A DNA stretch of 64,000 nt from Paenibacillus silagei (GCF_017874735.1 NZ_JAGGLV010000018.1:62001-126000), one strand, 5' to 3'; numbered from the stretch's first letter, positions 53,640-62,256 are shown. Made by a program: numbers and translations. The notes: a model not told the origin generated them from the letters alone.

Positions 53640-55811
53640 ATGAAGAACCATTCTCTATCATCCAGGTTCACACGGTTGGGACTTGCTGTCATTATGCTGT
53701 TCGCACTGCTGGGAGCAGCCGTAGCCCCGGCAGGACAAGCAGCTGCTGCACAGGCAGGCGGGACTTCCGCACCCGCGGTATCCGCTCTGCCCGCAAGTGA
53801 GGCAGCGAGCGTAACTGCTGCGGTCTATGCCACTGCGGAGTTCATGCTGAAGAACGGAGTCCAGTCGGACTGGCAGGCGATTGGCCTTGCGCAAGCAGGC
53901 TACAAGGTTCCTGCCAGCTATCTGAAGGCGCTTGAAGGCAAGGTGGCTGAGGCTAAGGGTGTTTTTGCCAGAGCTACGGACTATGCCCGGATCACGCTTG
54001 CCGTTAAGGCACTTGGCGGCGACCCGGCGAATGTGGCAGGCTATAACCTGATTGAGAAGCTCTACAATCACGATGCAATTACCGGCCAGACGCTGAATAA
54101 TCCGGTCTATGCACTGCTCGCTCTGGATTCCGGTAGCTATACAATCCCGGCAAATGCGAAATGGACACAGTCTAAGCTGCTGGCAGAGATTCTGGCGAAG
54201 CAGAACCCGGACGGAGGCTTTACTCTGACCACGGGTGCGAGTGATCCGGATATGACAGCGATGGTGCTGAACGCACTGGCTGGACATAAGCAGGAAGCGG
54301 CAGTGAATGCTGCCGGTCAGCGGGCGGCAGCCTGGCTGGCTAAGGCACAGGATAAGAACGGAGGATATGGCGACAGCAGCGAGAGTGTAGCTCAGGCCAT
54401 CATCGGTCTGTCTGCCTTCGGCATTGATCCGGCAGGAGCAGATTATACTAAGGGTAATATTAATCTGGTCAGCAAGCTGCTGAGCTTCAGCGCAGCAGAT
54501 GGCGGATTCGTCCACACTGCGGGCGGCAGCTCCAATCCGCTCTCAACGGAGCAGGCACTGGAGGCTTTGGTAGCGTACAAGCTGTTTGGAACAGGCGGTA
54601 AGCTCTTTGATTTTAGCGGCACACCAGTGAAGAATCCTCAGGTAAGTGTCTCGGTTACAGTTGAAGGTCCGAATGGAACGTTGGCTGAGGGCAGCGTGTA
54701 CGCCGGAAATGTGCTTACGGCACTGGATAAGACAGCAGCAGCCAAGCGCCTGGCTCTGGTCAATGAAGCAGGCAATTATGTGACGGGGATCGGCGGCGTG
54801 ATTGCGGGTACTTTTGGCGGATATGATGGCTGGATGTACGTGGTCGCACGCGGCGGAGCATGGATCTATCCAAGTGTAGGGATGGGCGACTTCGCGCTGG
54901 AGGAGAATGACCGCATTGTGGTCTATTATGGCGGGGACAACACGCAGGTGGTTGATGCCGTAACCGTGACTCCCGCACAGCCGCAGCCTGGACAAGATCT
55001 GAAGGTGCAGGTAACCCAGAAGCAATGGGTCTGGAATGAGGCGACCTTCACCTCCGATCCGGTAACCTCACCGGCAGCAGGCGTACAGGTAACCATCGGC
55101 GGCAAAACAGCAGTTACAGATGCTGCGGGCGTGGCTGTTGTGGCCGGAGGACTGCCAGCAAATAAATATACCCTGACGGTTACGGGATATCTGAAGGATA
55201 AAACCCCGGCCATCGTGCGTCATACGGTCCCGGTAACAGTGGCTTCTGCGGCGGCGGACCGTCCGGCTTTTGGCGATGTGAAGTCGATCTCGCCTTGGGC
55301 GCTGGAGTCGGTATACACGGCGTATGACCGCAAGCTGATGAACGGTGTGAGTGAGAACAGCCTGCTGTTTGCACCGAAAAAGAATATTACCCGTGCTGAA
55401 TTTGCAGCGCTGCTGCTGCGGTTAACCGGGAACGAGCCGTCTGCGGCGTCTTCTGCTGGGGCCTTCAGTGATGTTAAGGCCGGTACATGGTATTATGGAA
55501 CAGTGAACCGGGCGAAGGAGCTAGGAATCATCAGTGGCGTAAGCGCCAAAACGTTCAAACCGGACGGGCTGGTTACGCGCCAGGATATGGCTGTGATGAT
55601 GGTTAGAGCTTTTAAGCTGGATGCTACATCAGCCGGAGCAGGGGCTGGAGCTGGTAAGTTCAGCGATGAAGATAAGATTAGCGACTATGCATTGTCCGCT
55701 GTCCGTACGGTGACGGGACTTGGATATATGAGCGGTACCGGCGGCGCATTCGAGCCTACTGCTGTGGTAACCCGTGAGATGGCTGCTGCTGTAGCGGTTA
55801 GATTGCCATAG
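53640..55811 (+). CDS. SLH-anchored transcobalamin-like surface protein
   Basis: 723 residues. Signal peptide (about 1-36). Residues 50-325 form an alpha/alpha-toroid with prenyltransferase/terpene-cyclase-type repeats (KQNPDGGFTLTTGASDPDMTAM; DKNGGYGDSSESVAQAIIGL; AADGGFVHTAGGSSNPLSTEQAL). Residues about 330-440 form a DUF4430 domain (VSVTVEGPNGTLAEGSVYAG ... GYDGWMYVVARGG ... LEENDRIVVYYGG). An Ig-like segment (about 445-535) and three SLH motifs (about 540-723; ITRAEFAALLLRL, VTRQDMAVMMVRA, VTREMAAAVAVRL) follow. An alpha-barrel plus a DUF4430 domain is the architecture of animal intrinsic factor and transcobalamin. With the B12 riboswitch upstream, it most likely captures cobalamin on the cell wall. 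Confidence 0.88.
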   Translation: MKNHSLSSRFTRLGLAVIMLFALLGAAVAPAGQAAAAQAGGTSAPAVSALPASEAASVTAAVYATAEFMLKNGVQSDWQAIGLAQAGYKVPASYLKALEGKVAEAKGVFARATDYARITLAVKALGGDPANVAGYNLIEKLYNHDAITGQTLNNPVYALLALDSGSYTIPANAKWTQSKLLAEILAKQNPDGGFTLTTGASDPDMTAMVLNALAGHKQEAAVNAAGQRAAAWLAKAQDKNGGYGDSSESVAQAIIGLSAFGIDPAGADYTKGNINLVSKLLSFSAADGGFVHTAGGSSNPLSTEQALEALVAYKLFGTGGKLFDFSGTPVKNPQVSVSVTVEGPNGTLAEGSVYAGNVLTALDKTAAAKRLALVNEAGNYVTGIGGVIAGTFGGYDGWMYVVARGGAWIYPSVGMGDFALEENDRIVVYYGGDNTQVVDAVTVTPAQPQPGQDLKVQVTQKQWVWNEATFTSDPVTSPAAGVQVTIGGKTAVTDAAGVAVVAGGLPANKYTLTVTGYLKDKTPAIVRHTVPVTVASAAADRPAFGDVKSISPWALESVYTAYDRKLMNGVSENSLLFAPKKNITRAEFAALLLRLTGNEPSAASSAGAFSDVKAGTWYYGTVNRAKELGIISGVSAKTFKPDGLVTRQDMAVMMVRAFKLDATSAGAGAGAGKFSDEDKISDYALSAVRTVTGLGYMSGTGGAFEPTAVVTREMAAAVAVRLP

Positions 55812-55891
55812 TTGAGTAAGAGTAGGGGATGGTATAGTTTAGTTGAAATTTCCATTCCGCTGCAGGATGGGTGCTGTACGCTGGGGCGGAC

Positions 55892-56080
55892 AATAAGTGG
55901 ATAAATGACATCTAATCTGGCAGGATTTGCTGCAAAGCGGGAGTTAGTTGGAAAAACAACACTTATTCACGCCCGAAGCTCCCGTATGATGGGTTGTGGG
56001 CAGAATTAGATGCCTGAAATCCAACTAATTTCTATACAGGTGCGTAACCAGAATAATTAAGTGTAGAAAATCCAACTAAC
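55892..56080. repeat. Dyad four-unit element, 51-bp arm spacing (TTAGTTGG type)
   Basis: Plus-strand units TAAGTGGATAAATGACATCT (55894) and TAGTTGGAAAAACAACACTT (55945) are 51 bases apart. Inverted units end at 56027 (TGAAATCCAACTA) and 56078 (GAAAATCCAACTA), again 51 apart. Reversed, these read TAGTTGGATTTCAGGCATCT and TAGTTGGATTTTCTACACTT. The dyad centre is near 55986. The 55812-56265 gap holds this element and the hairpin at 56205. Confidence 0.75.
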
Positions 56081-56204
56081 GCCCCCGTGCCGATGAGTAG
56101 TTGAGGCGTATAGGGTTGTTGAAGCGTTGCAGGCTCATTAGACAGGCGATTTTGCTTGGAATTAGTTCGGGTATGTCTTGAAAAGTAAGCATAAGGTGTA
56201 TGAA

Positions 56205-56241
56205 GGAACGGGGAACAGGCTGACTGGCCCCCGTTCTTTTC
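56205..56241 (+). terminator. Terminator or attenuator hairpin before the DUF4430 lipoprotein
   Basis: GAACGGGG (56206-56213) pairs with CCCCGTTC (56229-56236), followed by TTTT and more pyrimidines. It ends 25 bases before the lipoprotein start, so it either ends the SLH-protein transcript or acts as an attenuator for the transporter genes. Confidence 0.6.
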
Positions 56242-56265
56242 CCTTTTTGTGGAGGTGTGCAGGTA

Positions 56266-57132
56266 ATGTTCAATCTAGTCAAAAGAGGCCGGGGAAGGCT
56301 GGCTCCGCTGCTTCTCCTGCTGATGGTATTGCTGCTCCCCGGCTGCTCCTCTGGGCAGCCGGATCAGGCAGGCGGCGGCCCGCAGCCGCCCGCCGGGACC
56401 CCGGCCGCGCAGACGCCGCGGCCTGGAGACGAAGCGGCTCCGCTGCCGGGAGCCGCTGAGGGCACTGCCGTACCATCCGCCCCTGCGGACGGTACGGCAG
56501 CTCCGGCGTCGCCAGGCGCAGCGGCGACGCAGCCTTCGGCGGGCGCGAGCGAGCCCGCCAAGCCGGCGTCGCCAAGCGCAGCGGCGACGCAACCATCGGC
56601 GGGCGCAAGCAAGCCCGCCAAGCCGGCGTCGCCAGGCGCAGCGGCGACGCAGCCTTCGGCGGGCGTAAGCAAGCCCGCCAAGTCCGCGGCGGCCACACCC
56701 AAGCCGCCGACCCCCGCGCCCGCTCCGGCGGCTACGGCCAAGCCGCCAGCCGCCACGCGTTCCCCGGCCGCCACGCCCAAGCCGGACAACGTAGTCACCC
56801 TCTCCATCACCGGAGATGAGGAGCATGGCGTGATTCTGGCCGCTGCCCAGTACGAGATCAAGAAGGGCGAGAGTGTGCTGGACCTGCTGAAGCGGATTAC
56901 ACGGGCACAGAAGATCCAGATGGAATATCAGGGCAGCAAGGCTTTTGCTTATGTGGAAGGTATAGATAATTTGTACGAGGGTGATCACGGGGCAGAGAGC
57001 GGCTGGATGTACAAGGTCAATGGAGAATTTCCCTCCAAGGCTGCGGGTAGCTGGATCGTCGAGCTCGGGGATACCATCGAGTGGCTGTATACGCTTGATC
57101 TAGGCAAAGACCTGGGGGCCAAAGCGCCATGA
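56266..57132 (+). CDS. DUF4430-domain lipoprotein, predicted cobalamin-relay protein
   Basis: 288 residues from ATG 56266 (GGAGG 10 bases upstream; the in-frame GTG 56257 overlaps the site). Lipobox LLPGC gives lipid-modified Cys 27. A long Ala/Pro/Ser/Thr linker (about 30-175) contains a tandem 20-residue repeat of the type SPGAAATQPSAGASEPAKPA. The C-terminal 110 residues are a DUF4430 domain (VTLSITGDEEHGVILAAAQY, EIKKGESVLDLLKRI, EGDHGAESGWMYKVNGEFPS, GDTIEWLYTL). The linker would let the domain swing between the wall and the membrane. It overlaps the EcfT gene by 4 bases, which ties it to the transporter. Confidence 0.86.
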   Translation: MFNLVKRGRGRLAPLLLLLMVLLLPGCSSGQPDQAGGGPQPPAGTPAAQTPRPGDEAAPLPGAAEGTAVPSAPADGTAAPASPGAAATQPSAGASEPAKPASPSAAATQPSAGASKPAKPASPGAAATQPSAGVSKPAKSAAATPKPPTPAPAPAATAKPPAATRSPAATPKPDNVVTLSITGDEEHGVILAAAQYEIKKGESVLDLLKRITRAQKIQMEYQGSKAFAYVEGIDNLYEGDHGAESGWMYKVNGEFPSKAAGSWIVELGDTIEWLYTLDLGKDLGAKAP

Positions 57133-58073
57133 GCAGCGGCTTTCGTTCCATGCATCCGGTAGTAGCCCTGCTGTATTATGCAGGGCTGCTGCTGTTCACT
57201 CTGCTGGTCTTCCATCCGTTATTTCTGGCTACAGAGATAGCCGGACTGCTGGCGCTGCTGCTGTTGCAGGGACAAGGGCGTCAGCTGTTGCGCAGCTTGC
57301 CTTTTATGCTGCTGATGGCAGCTTCCGTGGCCTTGCTGAACCCGCTGTTCTCGCATAGAGGGGCGCATATTCTGTTCTACTGGCTGGATCAGCCTATTAC
57401 ATTGGAGGCTGTGCTGTACGGGTTGATGATGATGACTATGCTGCTTACTATTTTTATCTGGTTTATATCCTACAATTACACGGTGACTACAGATAAGTTC
57501 ATGTACCTGTTCGCGGCGGCTGCGCCGAGAACGGCGCTGCTGACGCTGATGGCCATCCGGTTCGTGCCGCTGTTCCAGCGGCGGCTGCGCCAGATTACGC
57601 TGATCCAGCGTCTGCGCGGGATAGATGCCGGTACGGGAAGCCTTAAGAAAAGAATGACGGACGGAATGACGCTGCTCAAAGTGCTGCTGACCTGGTCGCT
57701 GGAGGAAGCCCTCCAGACAGGAGATTCCATGACAGCCCGCGGCTACGGCAGTACCAAACGTAGCACTTACACGATATACAAGGCCGATTTGCAGGATAAG
57801 CTGGTGATGCTGCTGTTAACCGTTAGCGGTGTGGTTACGCTGCTGTTCTGGGTGCAGGGCTACGGCAAGCTGGAGATCTATCCCCGGATGAGACCAGCGG
57901 ACTTCGGCTGGCAGGAGGCCGTCATGTACGGGAGCTTCTGCCTGTTCGTGCTGATTCCTGCGGGACTGGAAGGAAAGGAGAAATGGTTATGGAGATCCTC
58001 AAAGCACAGCAATTATCCTTCCGATACCCTGAAGAAGACAGGGACACGCTCCATGAGCTATCGTTCGTCATAG
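57129..58073 (+). CDS. ecfT: ECF transporter transmembrane subunit EcfT
   Basis: 314 residues with four or five N-terminal helices and the EcfT coupling motifs: RFVPLFQRRLRQITLIQRLRG and SLEEALQTGDSMTARGYG (the AxG-type motifs that contact the two ATPases). It is the energy-coupling membrane subunit of an ECF vitamin importer. The start ATG overlaps the lipoprotein stop. The last 30 residues are encoded in DNA that is also the start of the fused ATPase gene: the overlap is 91 bases, unusually long. A short frameshift near the end, or a tail without function, would explain it. Confidence 0.88.
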   Translation: MSSGFRSMHPVVALLYYAGLLLFTLLVFHPLFLATEIAGLLALLLLQGQGRQLLRSLPFMLLMAASVALLNPLFSHRGAHILFYWLDQPITLEAVLYGLMMMTMLLTIFIWFISYNYTVTTDKFMYLFAAAAPRTALLTLMAIRFVPLFQRRLRQITLIQRLRGIDAGTGSLKKRMTDGMTLLKVLLTWSLEEALQTGDSMTARGYGSTKRSTYTIYKADLQDKLVMLLLTVSGVVTLLFWVQGYGKLEIYPRMRPADFGWQEAVMYGSFCLFVLIPAGLEGKEKWLWRSSKHSNYPSDTLKKTGTRSMSYRSS

Positions 58074-59656
58074 AAGAGGGGGAATTTGTCGTGCTCTGCG
58101 GCCCGTCCGGCAGCGGCAAAACCACCCTGCTGCGTCATCTGAAGCGGGAGCTCACTCCGGTGGGTTCATCCAGCGGAACCTTGACCTACAAAGGGCAGCC
58201 TCTGTCCGGGCTTCCGGCAGCGGTGGCCGCCGGGGAGATCGGGATGGTCTTCCAGAACCCGGATGCACAGATCGTGATGGATACGGTCTGGCATGAGCTG
58301 GCCTTCTCCATGGAGAACCTGGGTCTACCGCCTGCTGTCATGCGGACCCGGCTGGCGGAGATTTGCGGCTTGTTCGGGCTGGAGCCGCTGCTCTACCGTC
58401 CGGTACATGAGCTGTCAGGCGGACAAAAGCAGCTCATGAACCTGGCCTCAGTGCTGCTGCTTCAGCCCAAGGTGCTGCTGCTGGATGAGCCAACCTCCCA
58501 GCTTGATCCTGTTGCTGCGCGGGAATTCATTATGGCGCTGCAGCGGCTTAACGAGGAAATGGCGGTCACAGTGATCATCAGCGAGCACAGGCTGGAGGAG
58601 GTGCTGCCGCTGGCCGATCGGGTGCTGATGCTGGAAGACGGCAAGCTGCTGGCAGATGCCGCTCCCCGCCTGTTCGCCCGGCAGACCGGCAGCGGGGCCT
58701 TGACCTCAGCTGGGCGCTACCTGCCAGCCGCCTCACGCCTGTACTTGTCGCTTGCTCCGGAAGCGGATTCCGTTGCGCCGGAGAATATTCCTCTGACCGT
58801 GCGTGAGGGCAGACGCTGGCTGCATGCCCTGATGGCAGGAACGGACGCTGCCGCAGGTGCTGAACTGGTTAATAACTTGAATAGTCCTGCCGCAGAGACT
58901 CTCCTCACCTGCCGCGAAGTGACCTTCCGGTATGAGAAGGAGGGCCGGGAGGTCCTGAGGAAGCTCTCGTTGACGCTTAAGCAAGGGGAGTTCCTGGCAG
59001 TCATGGGCGGGAACGGTGCGGGCAAGTCCACCCTGCTGCATGTGATGAACGGGCTGATGAAGCCGCAGCGCGGCAGGATAGAGCTGGCCAAGGGCAAGAC
59101 TACAGGTCTGCTGGCACAGAATCCGCTGCTCTATTTCAGCTATGATACGGTAGCCGAGGAGCTGCAGCATATGGGGAGCTACGCCGGGTTAACGCCAGAG
59201 GCAGCAGCAAGCGAGATTGAGGCTTTGCTGGCGGTATTCCAGCTCCGGGAGGTGCTGCAGAGTCATCCGCATGACCTCAGCGGCGGGCAGCAGCAGCAGA
59301 CTGCGCTTGCCATGATGCTGCTGATGAAGCCGGATATTCTGCTGCTGGATGAGCCGACTAAGGGGCTTGATCCGGCCGCCAAAGACAGGCTTGCCGCCCT
59401 GCTTCAGCAATTGCGCGGGCAGGGGATCAGTATTCTCATCGTAACGCATGATGTAGAATTCGCGGCTAAGCATGCTTCGCGCTGCGCACTCCTGTTTGAC
59501 GGGGGGATTACGGCAGAGGGCACACCGGCTGAGTTCTTCAGCAGCAATTACTTCTATACCACGGCAGTCAACCGGATTGTGCGGGACTGGCTGCCGCAGG
59601 CATTGACAATAGAGGATGTGATTCGCACATGGCCCGCTTCCGCATACCGCTGCTAA
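57983..59656 (+). CDS. Fused ECF transporter ATPase (EcfA-EcfA')
   Basis: 557 residues holding two ABC ATPase domains in one chain. The first has GPSGSGKTT, LSGGQKQLMNLASVLL and VLLLDEPTSQLDP; the second has GGNGAGKST, LSGGQQQQTALAMMLL and ILLLDEPTKGLDP. In most Firmicutes these are two genes; a fusion keeps the pair dedicated to one T and S subunit. AAAGGAG precedes ATG 57983, inside the EcfT frame. Together with EcfT and the next gene it makes a complete importer, powered in the cytoplasm. Confidence 0.92.
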   Translation: MVMEILKAQQLSFRYPEEDRDTLHELSFVIEEGEFVVLCGPSGSGKTTLLRHLKRELTPVGSSSGTLTYKGQPLSGLPAAVAAGEIGMVFQNPDAQIVMDTVWHELAFSMENLGLPPAVMRTRLAEICGLFGLEPLLYRPVHELSGGQKQLMNLASVLLLQPKVLLLDEPTSQLDPVAAREFIMALQRLNEEMAVTVIISEHRLEEVLPLADRVLMLEDGKLLADAAPRLFARQTGSGALTSAGRYLPAASRLYLSLAPEADSVAPENIPLTVREGRRWLHALMAGTDAAAGAELVNNLNSPAAETLLTCREVTFRYEKEGREVLRKLSLTLKQGEFLAVMGGNGAGKSTLLHVMNGLMKPQRGRIELAKGKTTGLLAQNPLLYFSYDTVAEELQHMGSYAGLTPEAAASEIEALLAVFQLREVLQSHPHDLSGGQQQQTALAMMLLMKPDILLLDEPTKGLDPAAKDRLAALLQQLRGQGISILIVTHDVEFAAKHASRCALLFDGGITAEGTPAEFFSSNYFYTTAVNRIVRDWLPQALTIEDVIRTWPASAYRC

Positions 59657-60315
59657 TTGCCCTGGGACTCTTCATCGCGGGGCTCGCGCTTACCGCAGCA
59701 TTCACTGACCGGCATTATGTGCTGCTTAGCGTGGTGCTGCTGCTGGCAGCTCTCCTGCCGCTGTTCATCCGGCTGGAGCGCCGGCCGCTCCAGTCCCGTG
59801 AACTTGTGCTGCTAGCGGTGTTGTCCGCTATTGCAGCGGTCAGCCGGATTCCTTTTGCCGCATTACCGGGGGTAAAGCCTGTGTCGGCCGTTGTCATCCT
59901 CTCCGCTTATGTCTTCGGGGCAGAGGCGGGATTCGTTATCGGAGCAGTCGCTGCCCTGGTCTCTAATATTTACTTCGGGCAGGGGCCCTGGACGCCATGG
60001 CAGATGTTCGCCTGGGGTATGACCGGACTTACAGCCGGGTGGCTGCGGAGGAGCTGGCTATTGCGCCGGCGGGCCGGGCTGCTGGTGTTTGGCTTCATCT
60101 GGGGGTTCCTGTTCGGCTGGATTATGAATATCTGGGTCCTGCTCAGTCTGCCGGATGCCTTAAGCTGGCGGCTGGTTGCCGTTACGTTTGCCGCAAGCTT
60201 TTACTTCGATCTGGCCCATGCCTTGTCGAATGTATTCTTCTTAGCGGTGCTGGCCGGAGGCTGGACCAAGGTGCTGCAGAGATTCCGCAAGAAATATGGC
60301 TTGCTTCAACAGTGA
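59629..60315 (+). CDS. ECF transporter substrate-binding S component, predicted cobalamin type
   Basis: 228 residues, about six or seven helices. It starts within the ATPase gene (28-base overlap). The segment VLLAVLSAIAAVSRIPFAALPGVKPVSAVVILSAYVFG, with GFVIGAVAALVSNIYFGQGPWTPWQMFAWG, is typical of S components of the CbrT/QueT-like kind. The vitamin specificity is inferred from the B12 riboswitch and the two transcobalamin-like proteins at the head of the locus. S components bind their ligand with high affinity and dock onto EcfT. Confidence 0.85.
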   Translation: MARFRIPLLIALGLFIAGLALTAAFTDRHYVLLSVVLLLAALLPLFIRLERRPLQSRELVLLAVLSAIAAVSRIPFAALPGVKPVSAVVILSAYVFGAEAGFVIGAVAALVSNIYFGQGPWTPWQMFAWGMTGLTAGWLRRSWLLRRRAGLLVFGFIWGFLFGWIMNIWVLLSLPDALSWRLVAVTFAASFYFDLAHALSNVFFLAVLAGGWTKVLQRFRKKYGLLQQ

Positions 60316-60394
60316 ATGGAATTATAATTAATGGATAACGCTCTACCAAAACGATAATATTCTTCTTTTTTCGACAAATTTCTTAGCAGGGCCA

Positions 60395-60422
60395 TCAACA
60401 ATTCGATGTTATTCTCCGATAA
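60395..60422 (+). promoter_or_regulatory. Possible motility-sigma (sigma-D) promoter
   Basis: TCAA (60395-60398), 16 bases, then TCCGATAA (60415-60422), close to the sigma-D pattern TAAA-N15-GCCGATAT. It sits 43 bases before the chemoreceptor gene, the class of gene this sigma factor controls. Confidence 0.4.
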
Positions 60423-60464
60423 TTAAGGTTACAGCTAGATATCGAGAAGGCGGGATAACAGGAA

Positions 60465-62174
60465 ATGAGACATCTGAAGATTAAGCATAAAATGATTGTA
60501 CTGATCGCAGTGGTTATTCTACTACTAATCGGGATCGGAACAACGGGTATCCTGACGACAACCAGAATGGCTGAGAGGTCTGAAGAGACATACAGGCAGA
60601 ACCTGCAGCCGATTTATTTCGTAACGGAGATCCGCGGGAATAACCGGGCGATTGAGTCTTTTCTGCTGGAGGATCTGATTACAACGGATGACGCGAAGAA
60701 GCAGGAGCTGAAGGCGAGAATTCAGGAGAATATCCAGACAAACAATGAGCTGATGGCCGAACTGAGGAAGATTGAATTCAACAATGACAAGATTGCAGCT
60801 TATGTGAACGAATATACCCTGCTGCTGCCGGATTACCGTTCACAGCGTGATAATATTATCCATCTGGCCGATAACGATCTTAACGACGAAGGGTATCAGG
60901 TGTTCACGGGCCGGACCTTTAACGAGCTGCGTGACAAAATGGTCCGGCTGCTTGAAGAGACAGCGACGTTATTCATTCAGGATGCGTCTGCCCATAATAC
61001 ACGGACGGCTGACAGTGCCAAGAGCTCTGCTACGTTAAGCGGCATTCTGATTGCGCTGGCCTTGCTGCTCAGTATTGTCCTGAGTGTGATCATCACCAGA
61101 TTGATTACAGGGCCGCTGAAGGAATTGCAGGGGCTGATGAAGCGGGCGGAAGAAGGGGACCTGACGGCCTCTGCCGCTTACCGGTCCAAGGATGAGATCG
61201 GCCAGATTAATACATCGTTTAATACCATGCTGGACGGGTTGAAAAATATGATGCGCGGCGTCTCGGAGAGCGCCGAGATTCTCTCGGCCTCCTCCCAGCA
61301 GATGAGCGCCAGTGCCGACCAGACCGCGCACGCCTCACAGATGATCGCTGAGACTTCAGGCGAGATTGCAGCCGGATTCGATGTGCAGGCGGAGAGCATT
61401 ACCCTTACTACACAGTCTGTACGGACGATGTCCTATGAGATTGCCGAAGCCCGGTATAGCGGACAAGAAATGACCCGCCTGATGGAGCAGGCTGCCTCCT
61501 CCACGGAACGCGGTGTAGACGCAGTAGAACAGATTCTGGCCCAGATGCGGGAGATTGACTCTAGTGTCTCGGCGAGCCGCCAGATTGTCGGCAACCTGGG
61601 TAGCCTGTCCGAAGAGATTAACACCATCATTACAACCATTAATGAGATTGCGACCCAGACCAATCTGTTGTCCCTGAATGCTTCCATCGAAGCCGCCCGG
61701 GCGGGCGAGCATGGCCGTGGCTTCGCTGTAGTTGCCGGTGAGATCCGCAAGCTGGCGGAAGCTACCGGAACAAGCTCGCTGCAGATTACAGAGATCATTA
61801 ACCATATCCGTCAGCAGACCGCCAGTGCCGTAGAATCGATGGAGCAAGGCTCCGGGATTGTCTCTCACGGTGTAGCACAGAGTGAGGTGGTATCCGAAGC
61901 CTTTACGGCGATCCAGACCTCCATTCAGGCTGCCAGTGAGCAGACAGAGCAGATCACAGAGGTCATCGGCCATGTCGCGCAGGAATCCGAGGAAGTGGCC
62001 AGATCCATGTCAACGGTGAATGAAATCTCACGCAAAGGCGCCGCAGACGTTCAGGGCACCAGTGAAGCAAGCCTGGAGCAGCTGACCGCGATGGGAGAGA
62101 TGTCCTCCTCTGCTCAGTATCTGGCTACCCTGGCCGAGGACCTGCAGAAGCATCTGGCCCGGTTCCGGCTGTAA
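60465..62174 (+). CDS. Methyl-accepting chemotaxis protein
   Basis: 569 residues. Helix 1 (about 9-31), an extracytoplasmic four-helix-bundle sensor (about 35-185), helix 2 (about 190-212), HAMP (about 213-265) and a long cytoplasmic coiled coil with the highly conserved tip EIATQTNLLSLNASIEAARAGEHGRGFAVVAGEIRKLAE. It relays binding signals to CheA/CheW. The ligand is unknown. The sensor is a small four-helix-bundle type, not a Cache domain. A candidate sigma-D promoter precedes it and a terminator follows, so it is monocistronic. Confidence 0.92.
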   Translation: MRHLKIKHKMIVLIAVVILLLIGIGTTGILTTTRMAERSEETYRQNLQPIYFVTEIRGNNRAIESFLLEDLITTDDAKKQELKARIQENIQTNNELMAELRKIEFNNDKIAAYVNEYTLLLPDYRSQRDNIIHLADNDLNDEGYQVFTGRTFNELRDKMVRLLEETATLFIQDASAHNTRTADSAKSSATLSGILIALALLLSIVLSVIITRLITGPLKELQGLMKRAEEGDLTASAAYRSKDEIGQINTSFNTMLDGLKNMMRGVSESAEILSASSQQMSASADQTAHASQMIAETSGEIAAGFDVQAESITLTTQSVRTMSYEIAEARYSGQEMTRLMEQAASSTERGVDAVEQILAQMREIDSSVSASRQIVGNLGSLSEEINTIITTINEIATQTNLLSLNASIEAARAGEHGRGFAVVAGEIRKLAEATGTSSLQITEIINHIRQQTASAVESMEQGSGIVSHGVAQSEVVSEAFTAIQTSIQAASEQTEQITEVIGHVAQESEEVARSMSTVNEISRKGAADVQGTSEASLEQLTAMGEMSSSAQYLATLAEDLQKHLARFRL

Positions 62175-62191
62175 CGGCTATAATAGATATC

Positions 62192-62256
62192 AGCCCGGCC
62201 CGATTCGGCCGAGGAACCCTGGAGATTCCCGGGTATCTTCGGCGGAGCCGGGCTTT
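62192..62256 (+). terminator. Rho-independent terminator
   Basis: AGCCCGGC pairs with GCCGGGCT, with further internal pairing (CGGCCGA/TCTTCGG-like), followed by TTTT. It ends the chemoreceptor gene. Confidence 0.75.

Noticed and set aside
53384..53800. Open frame between the riboswitch and the SLH protein
   Set aside because: It starts inside the aptamer and runs into the SLH-protein gene in another frame; no ribosome site.
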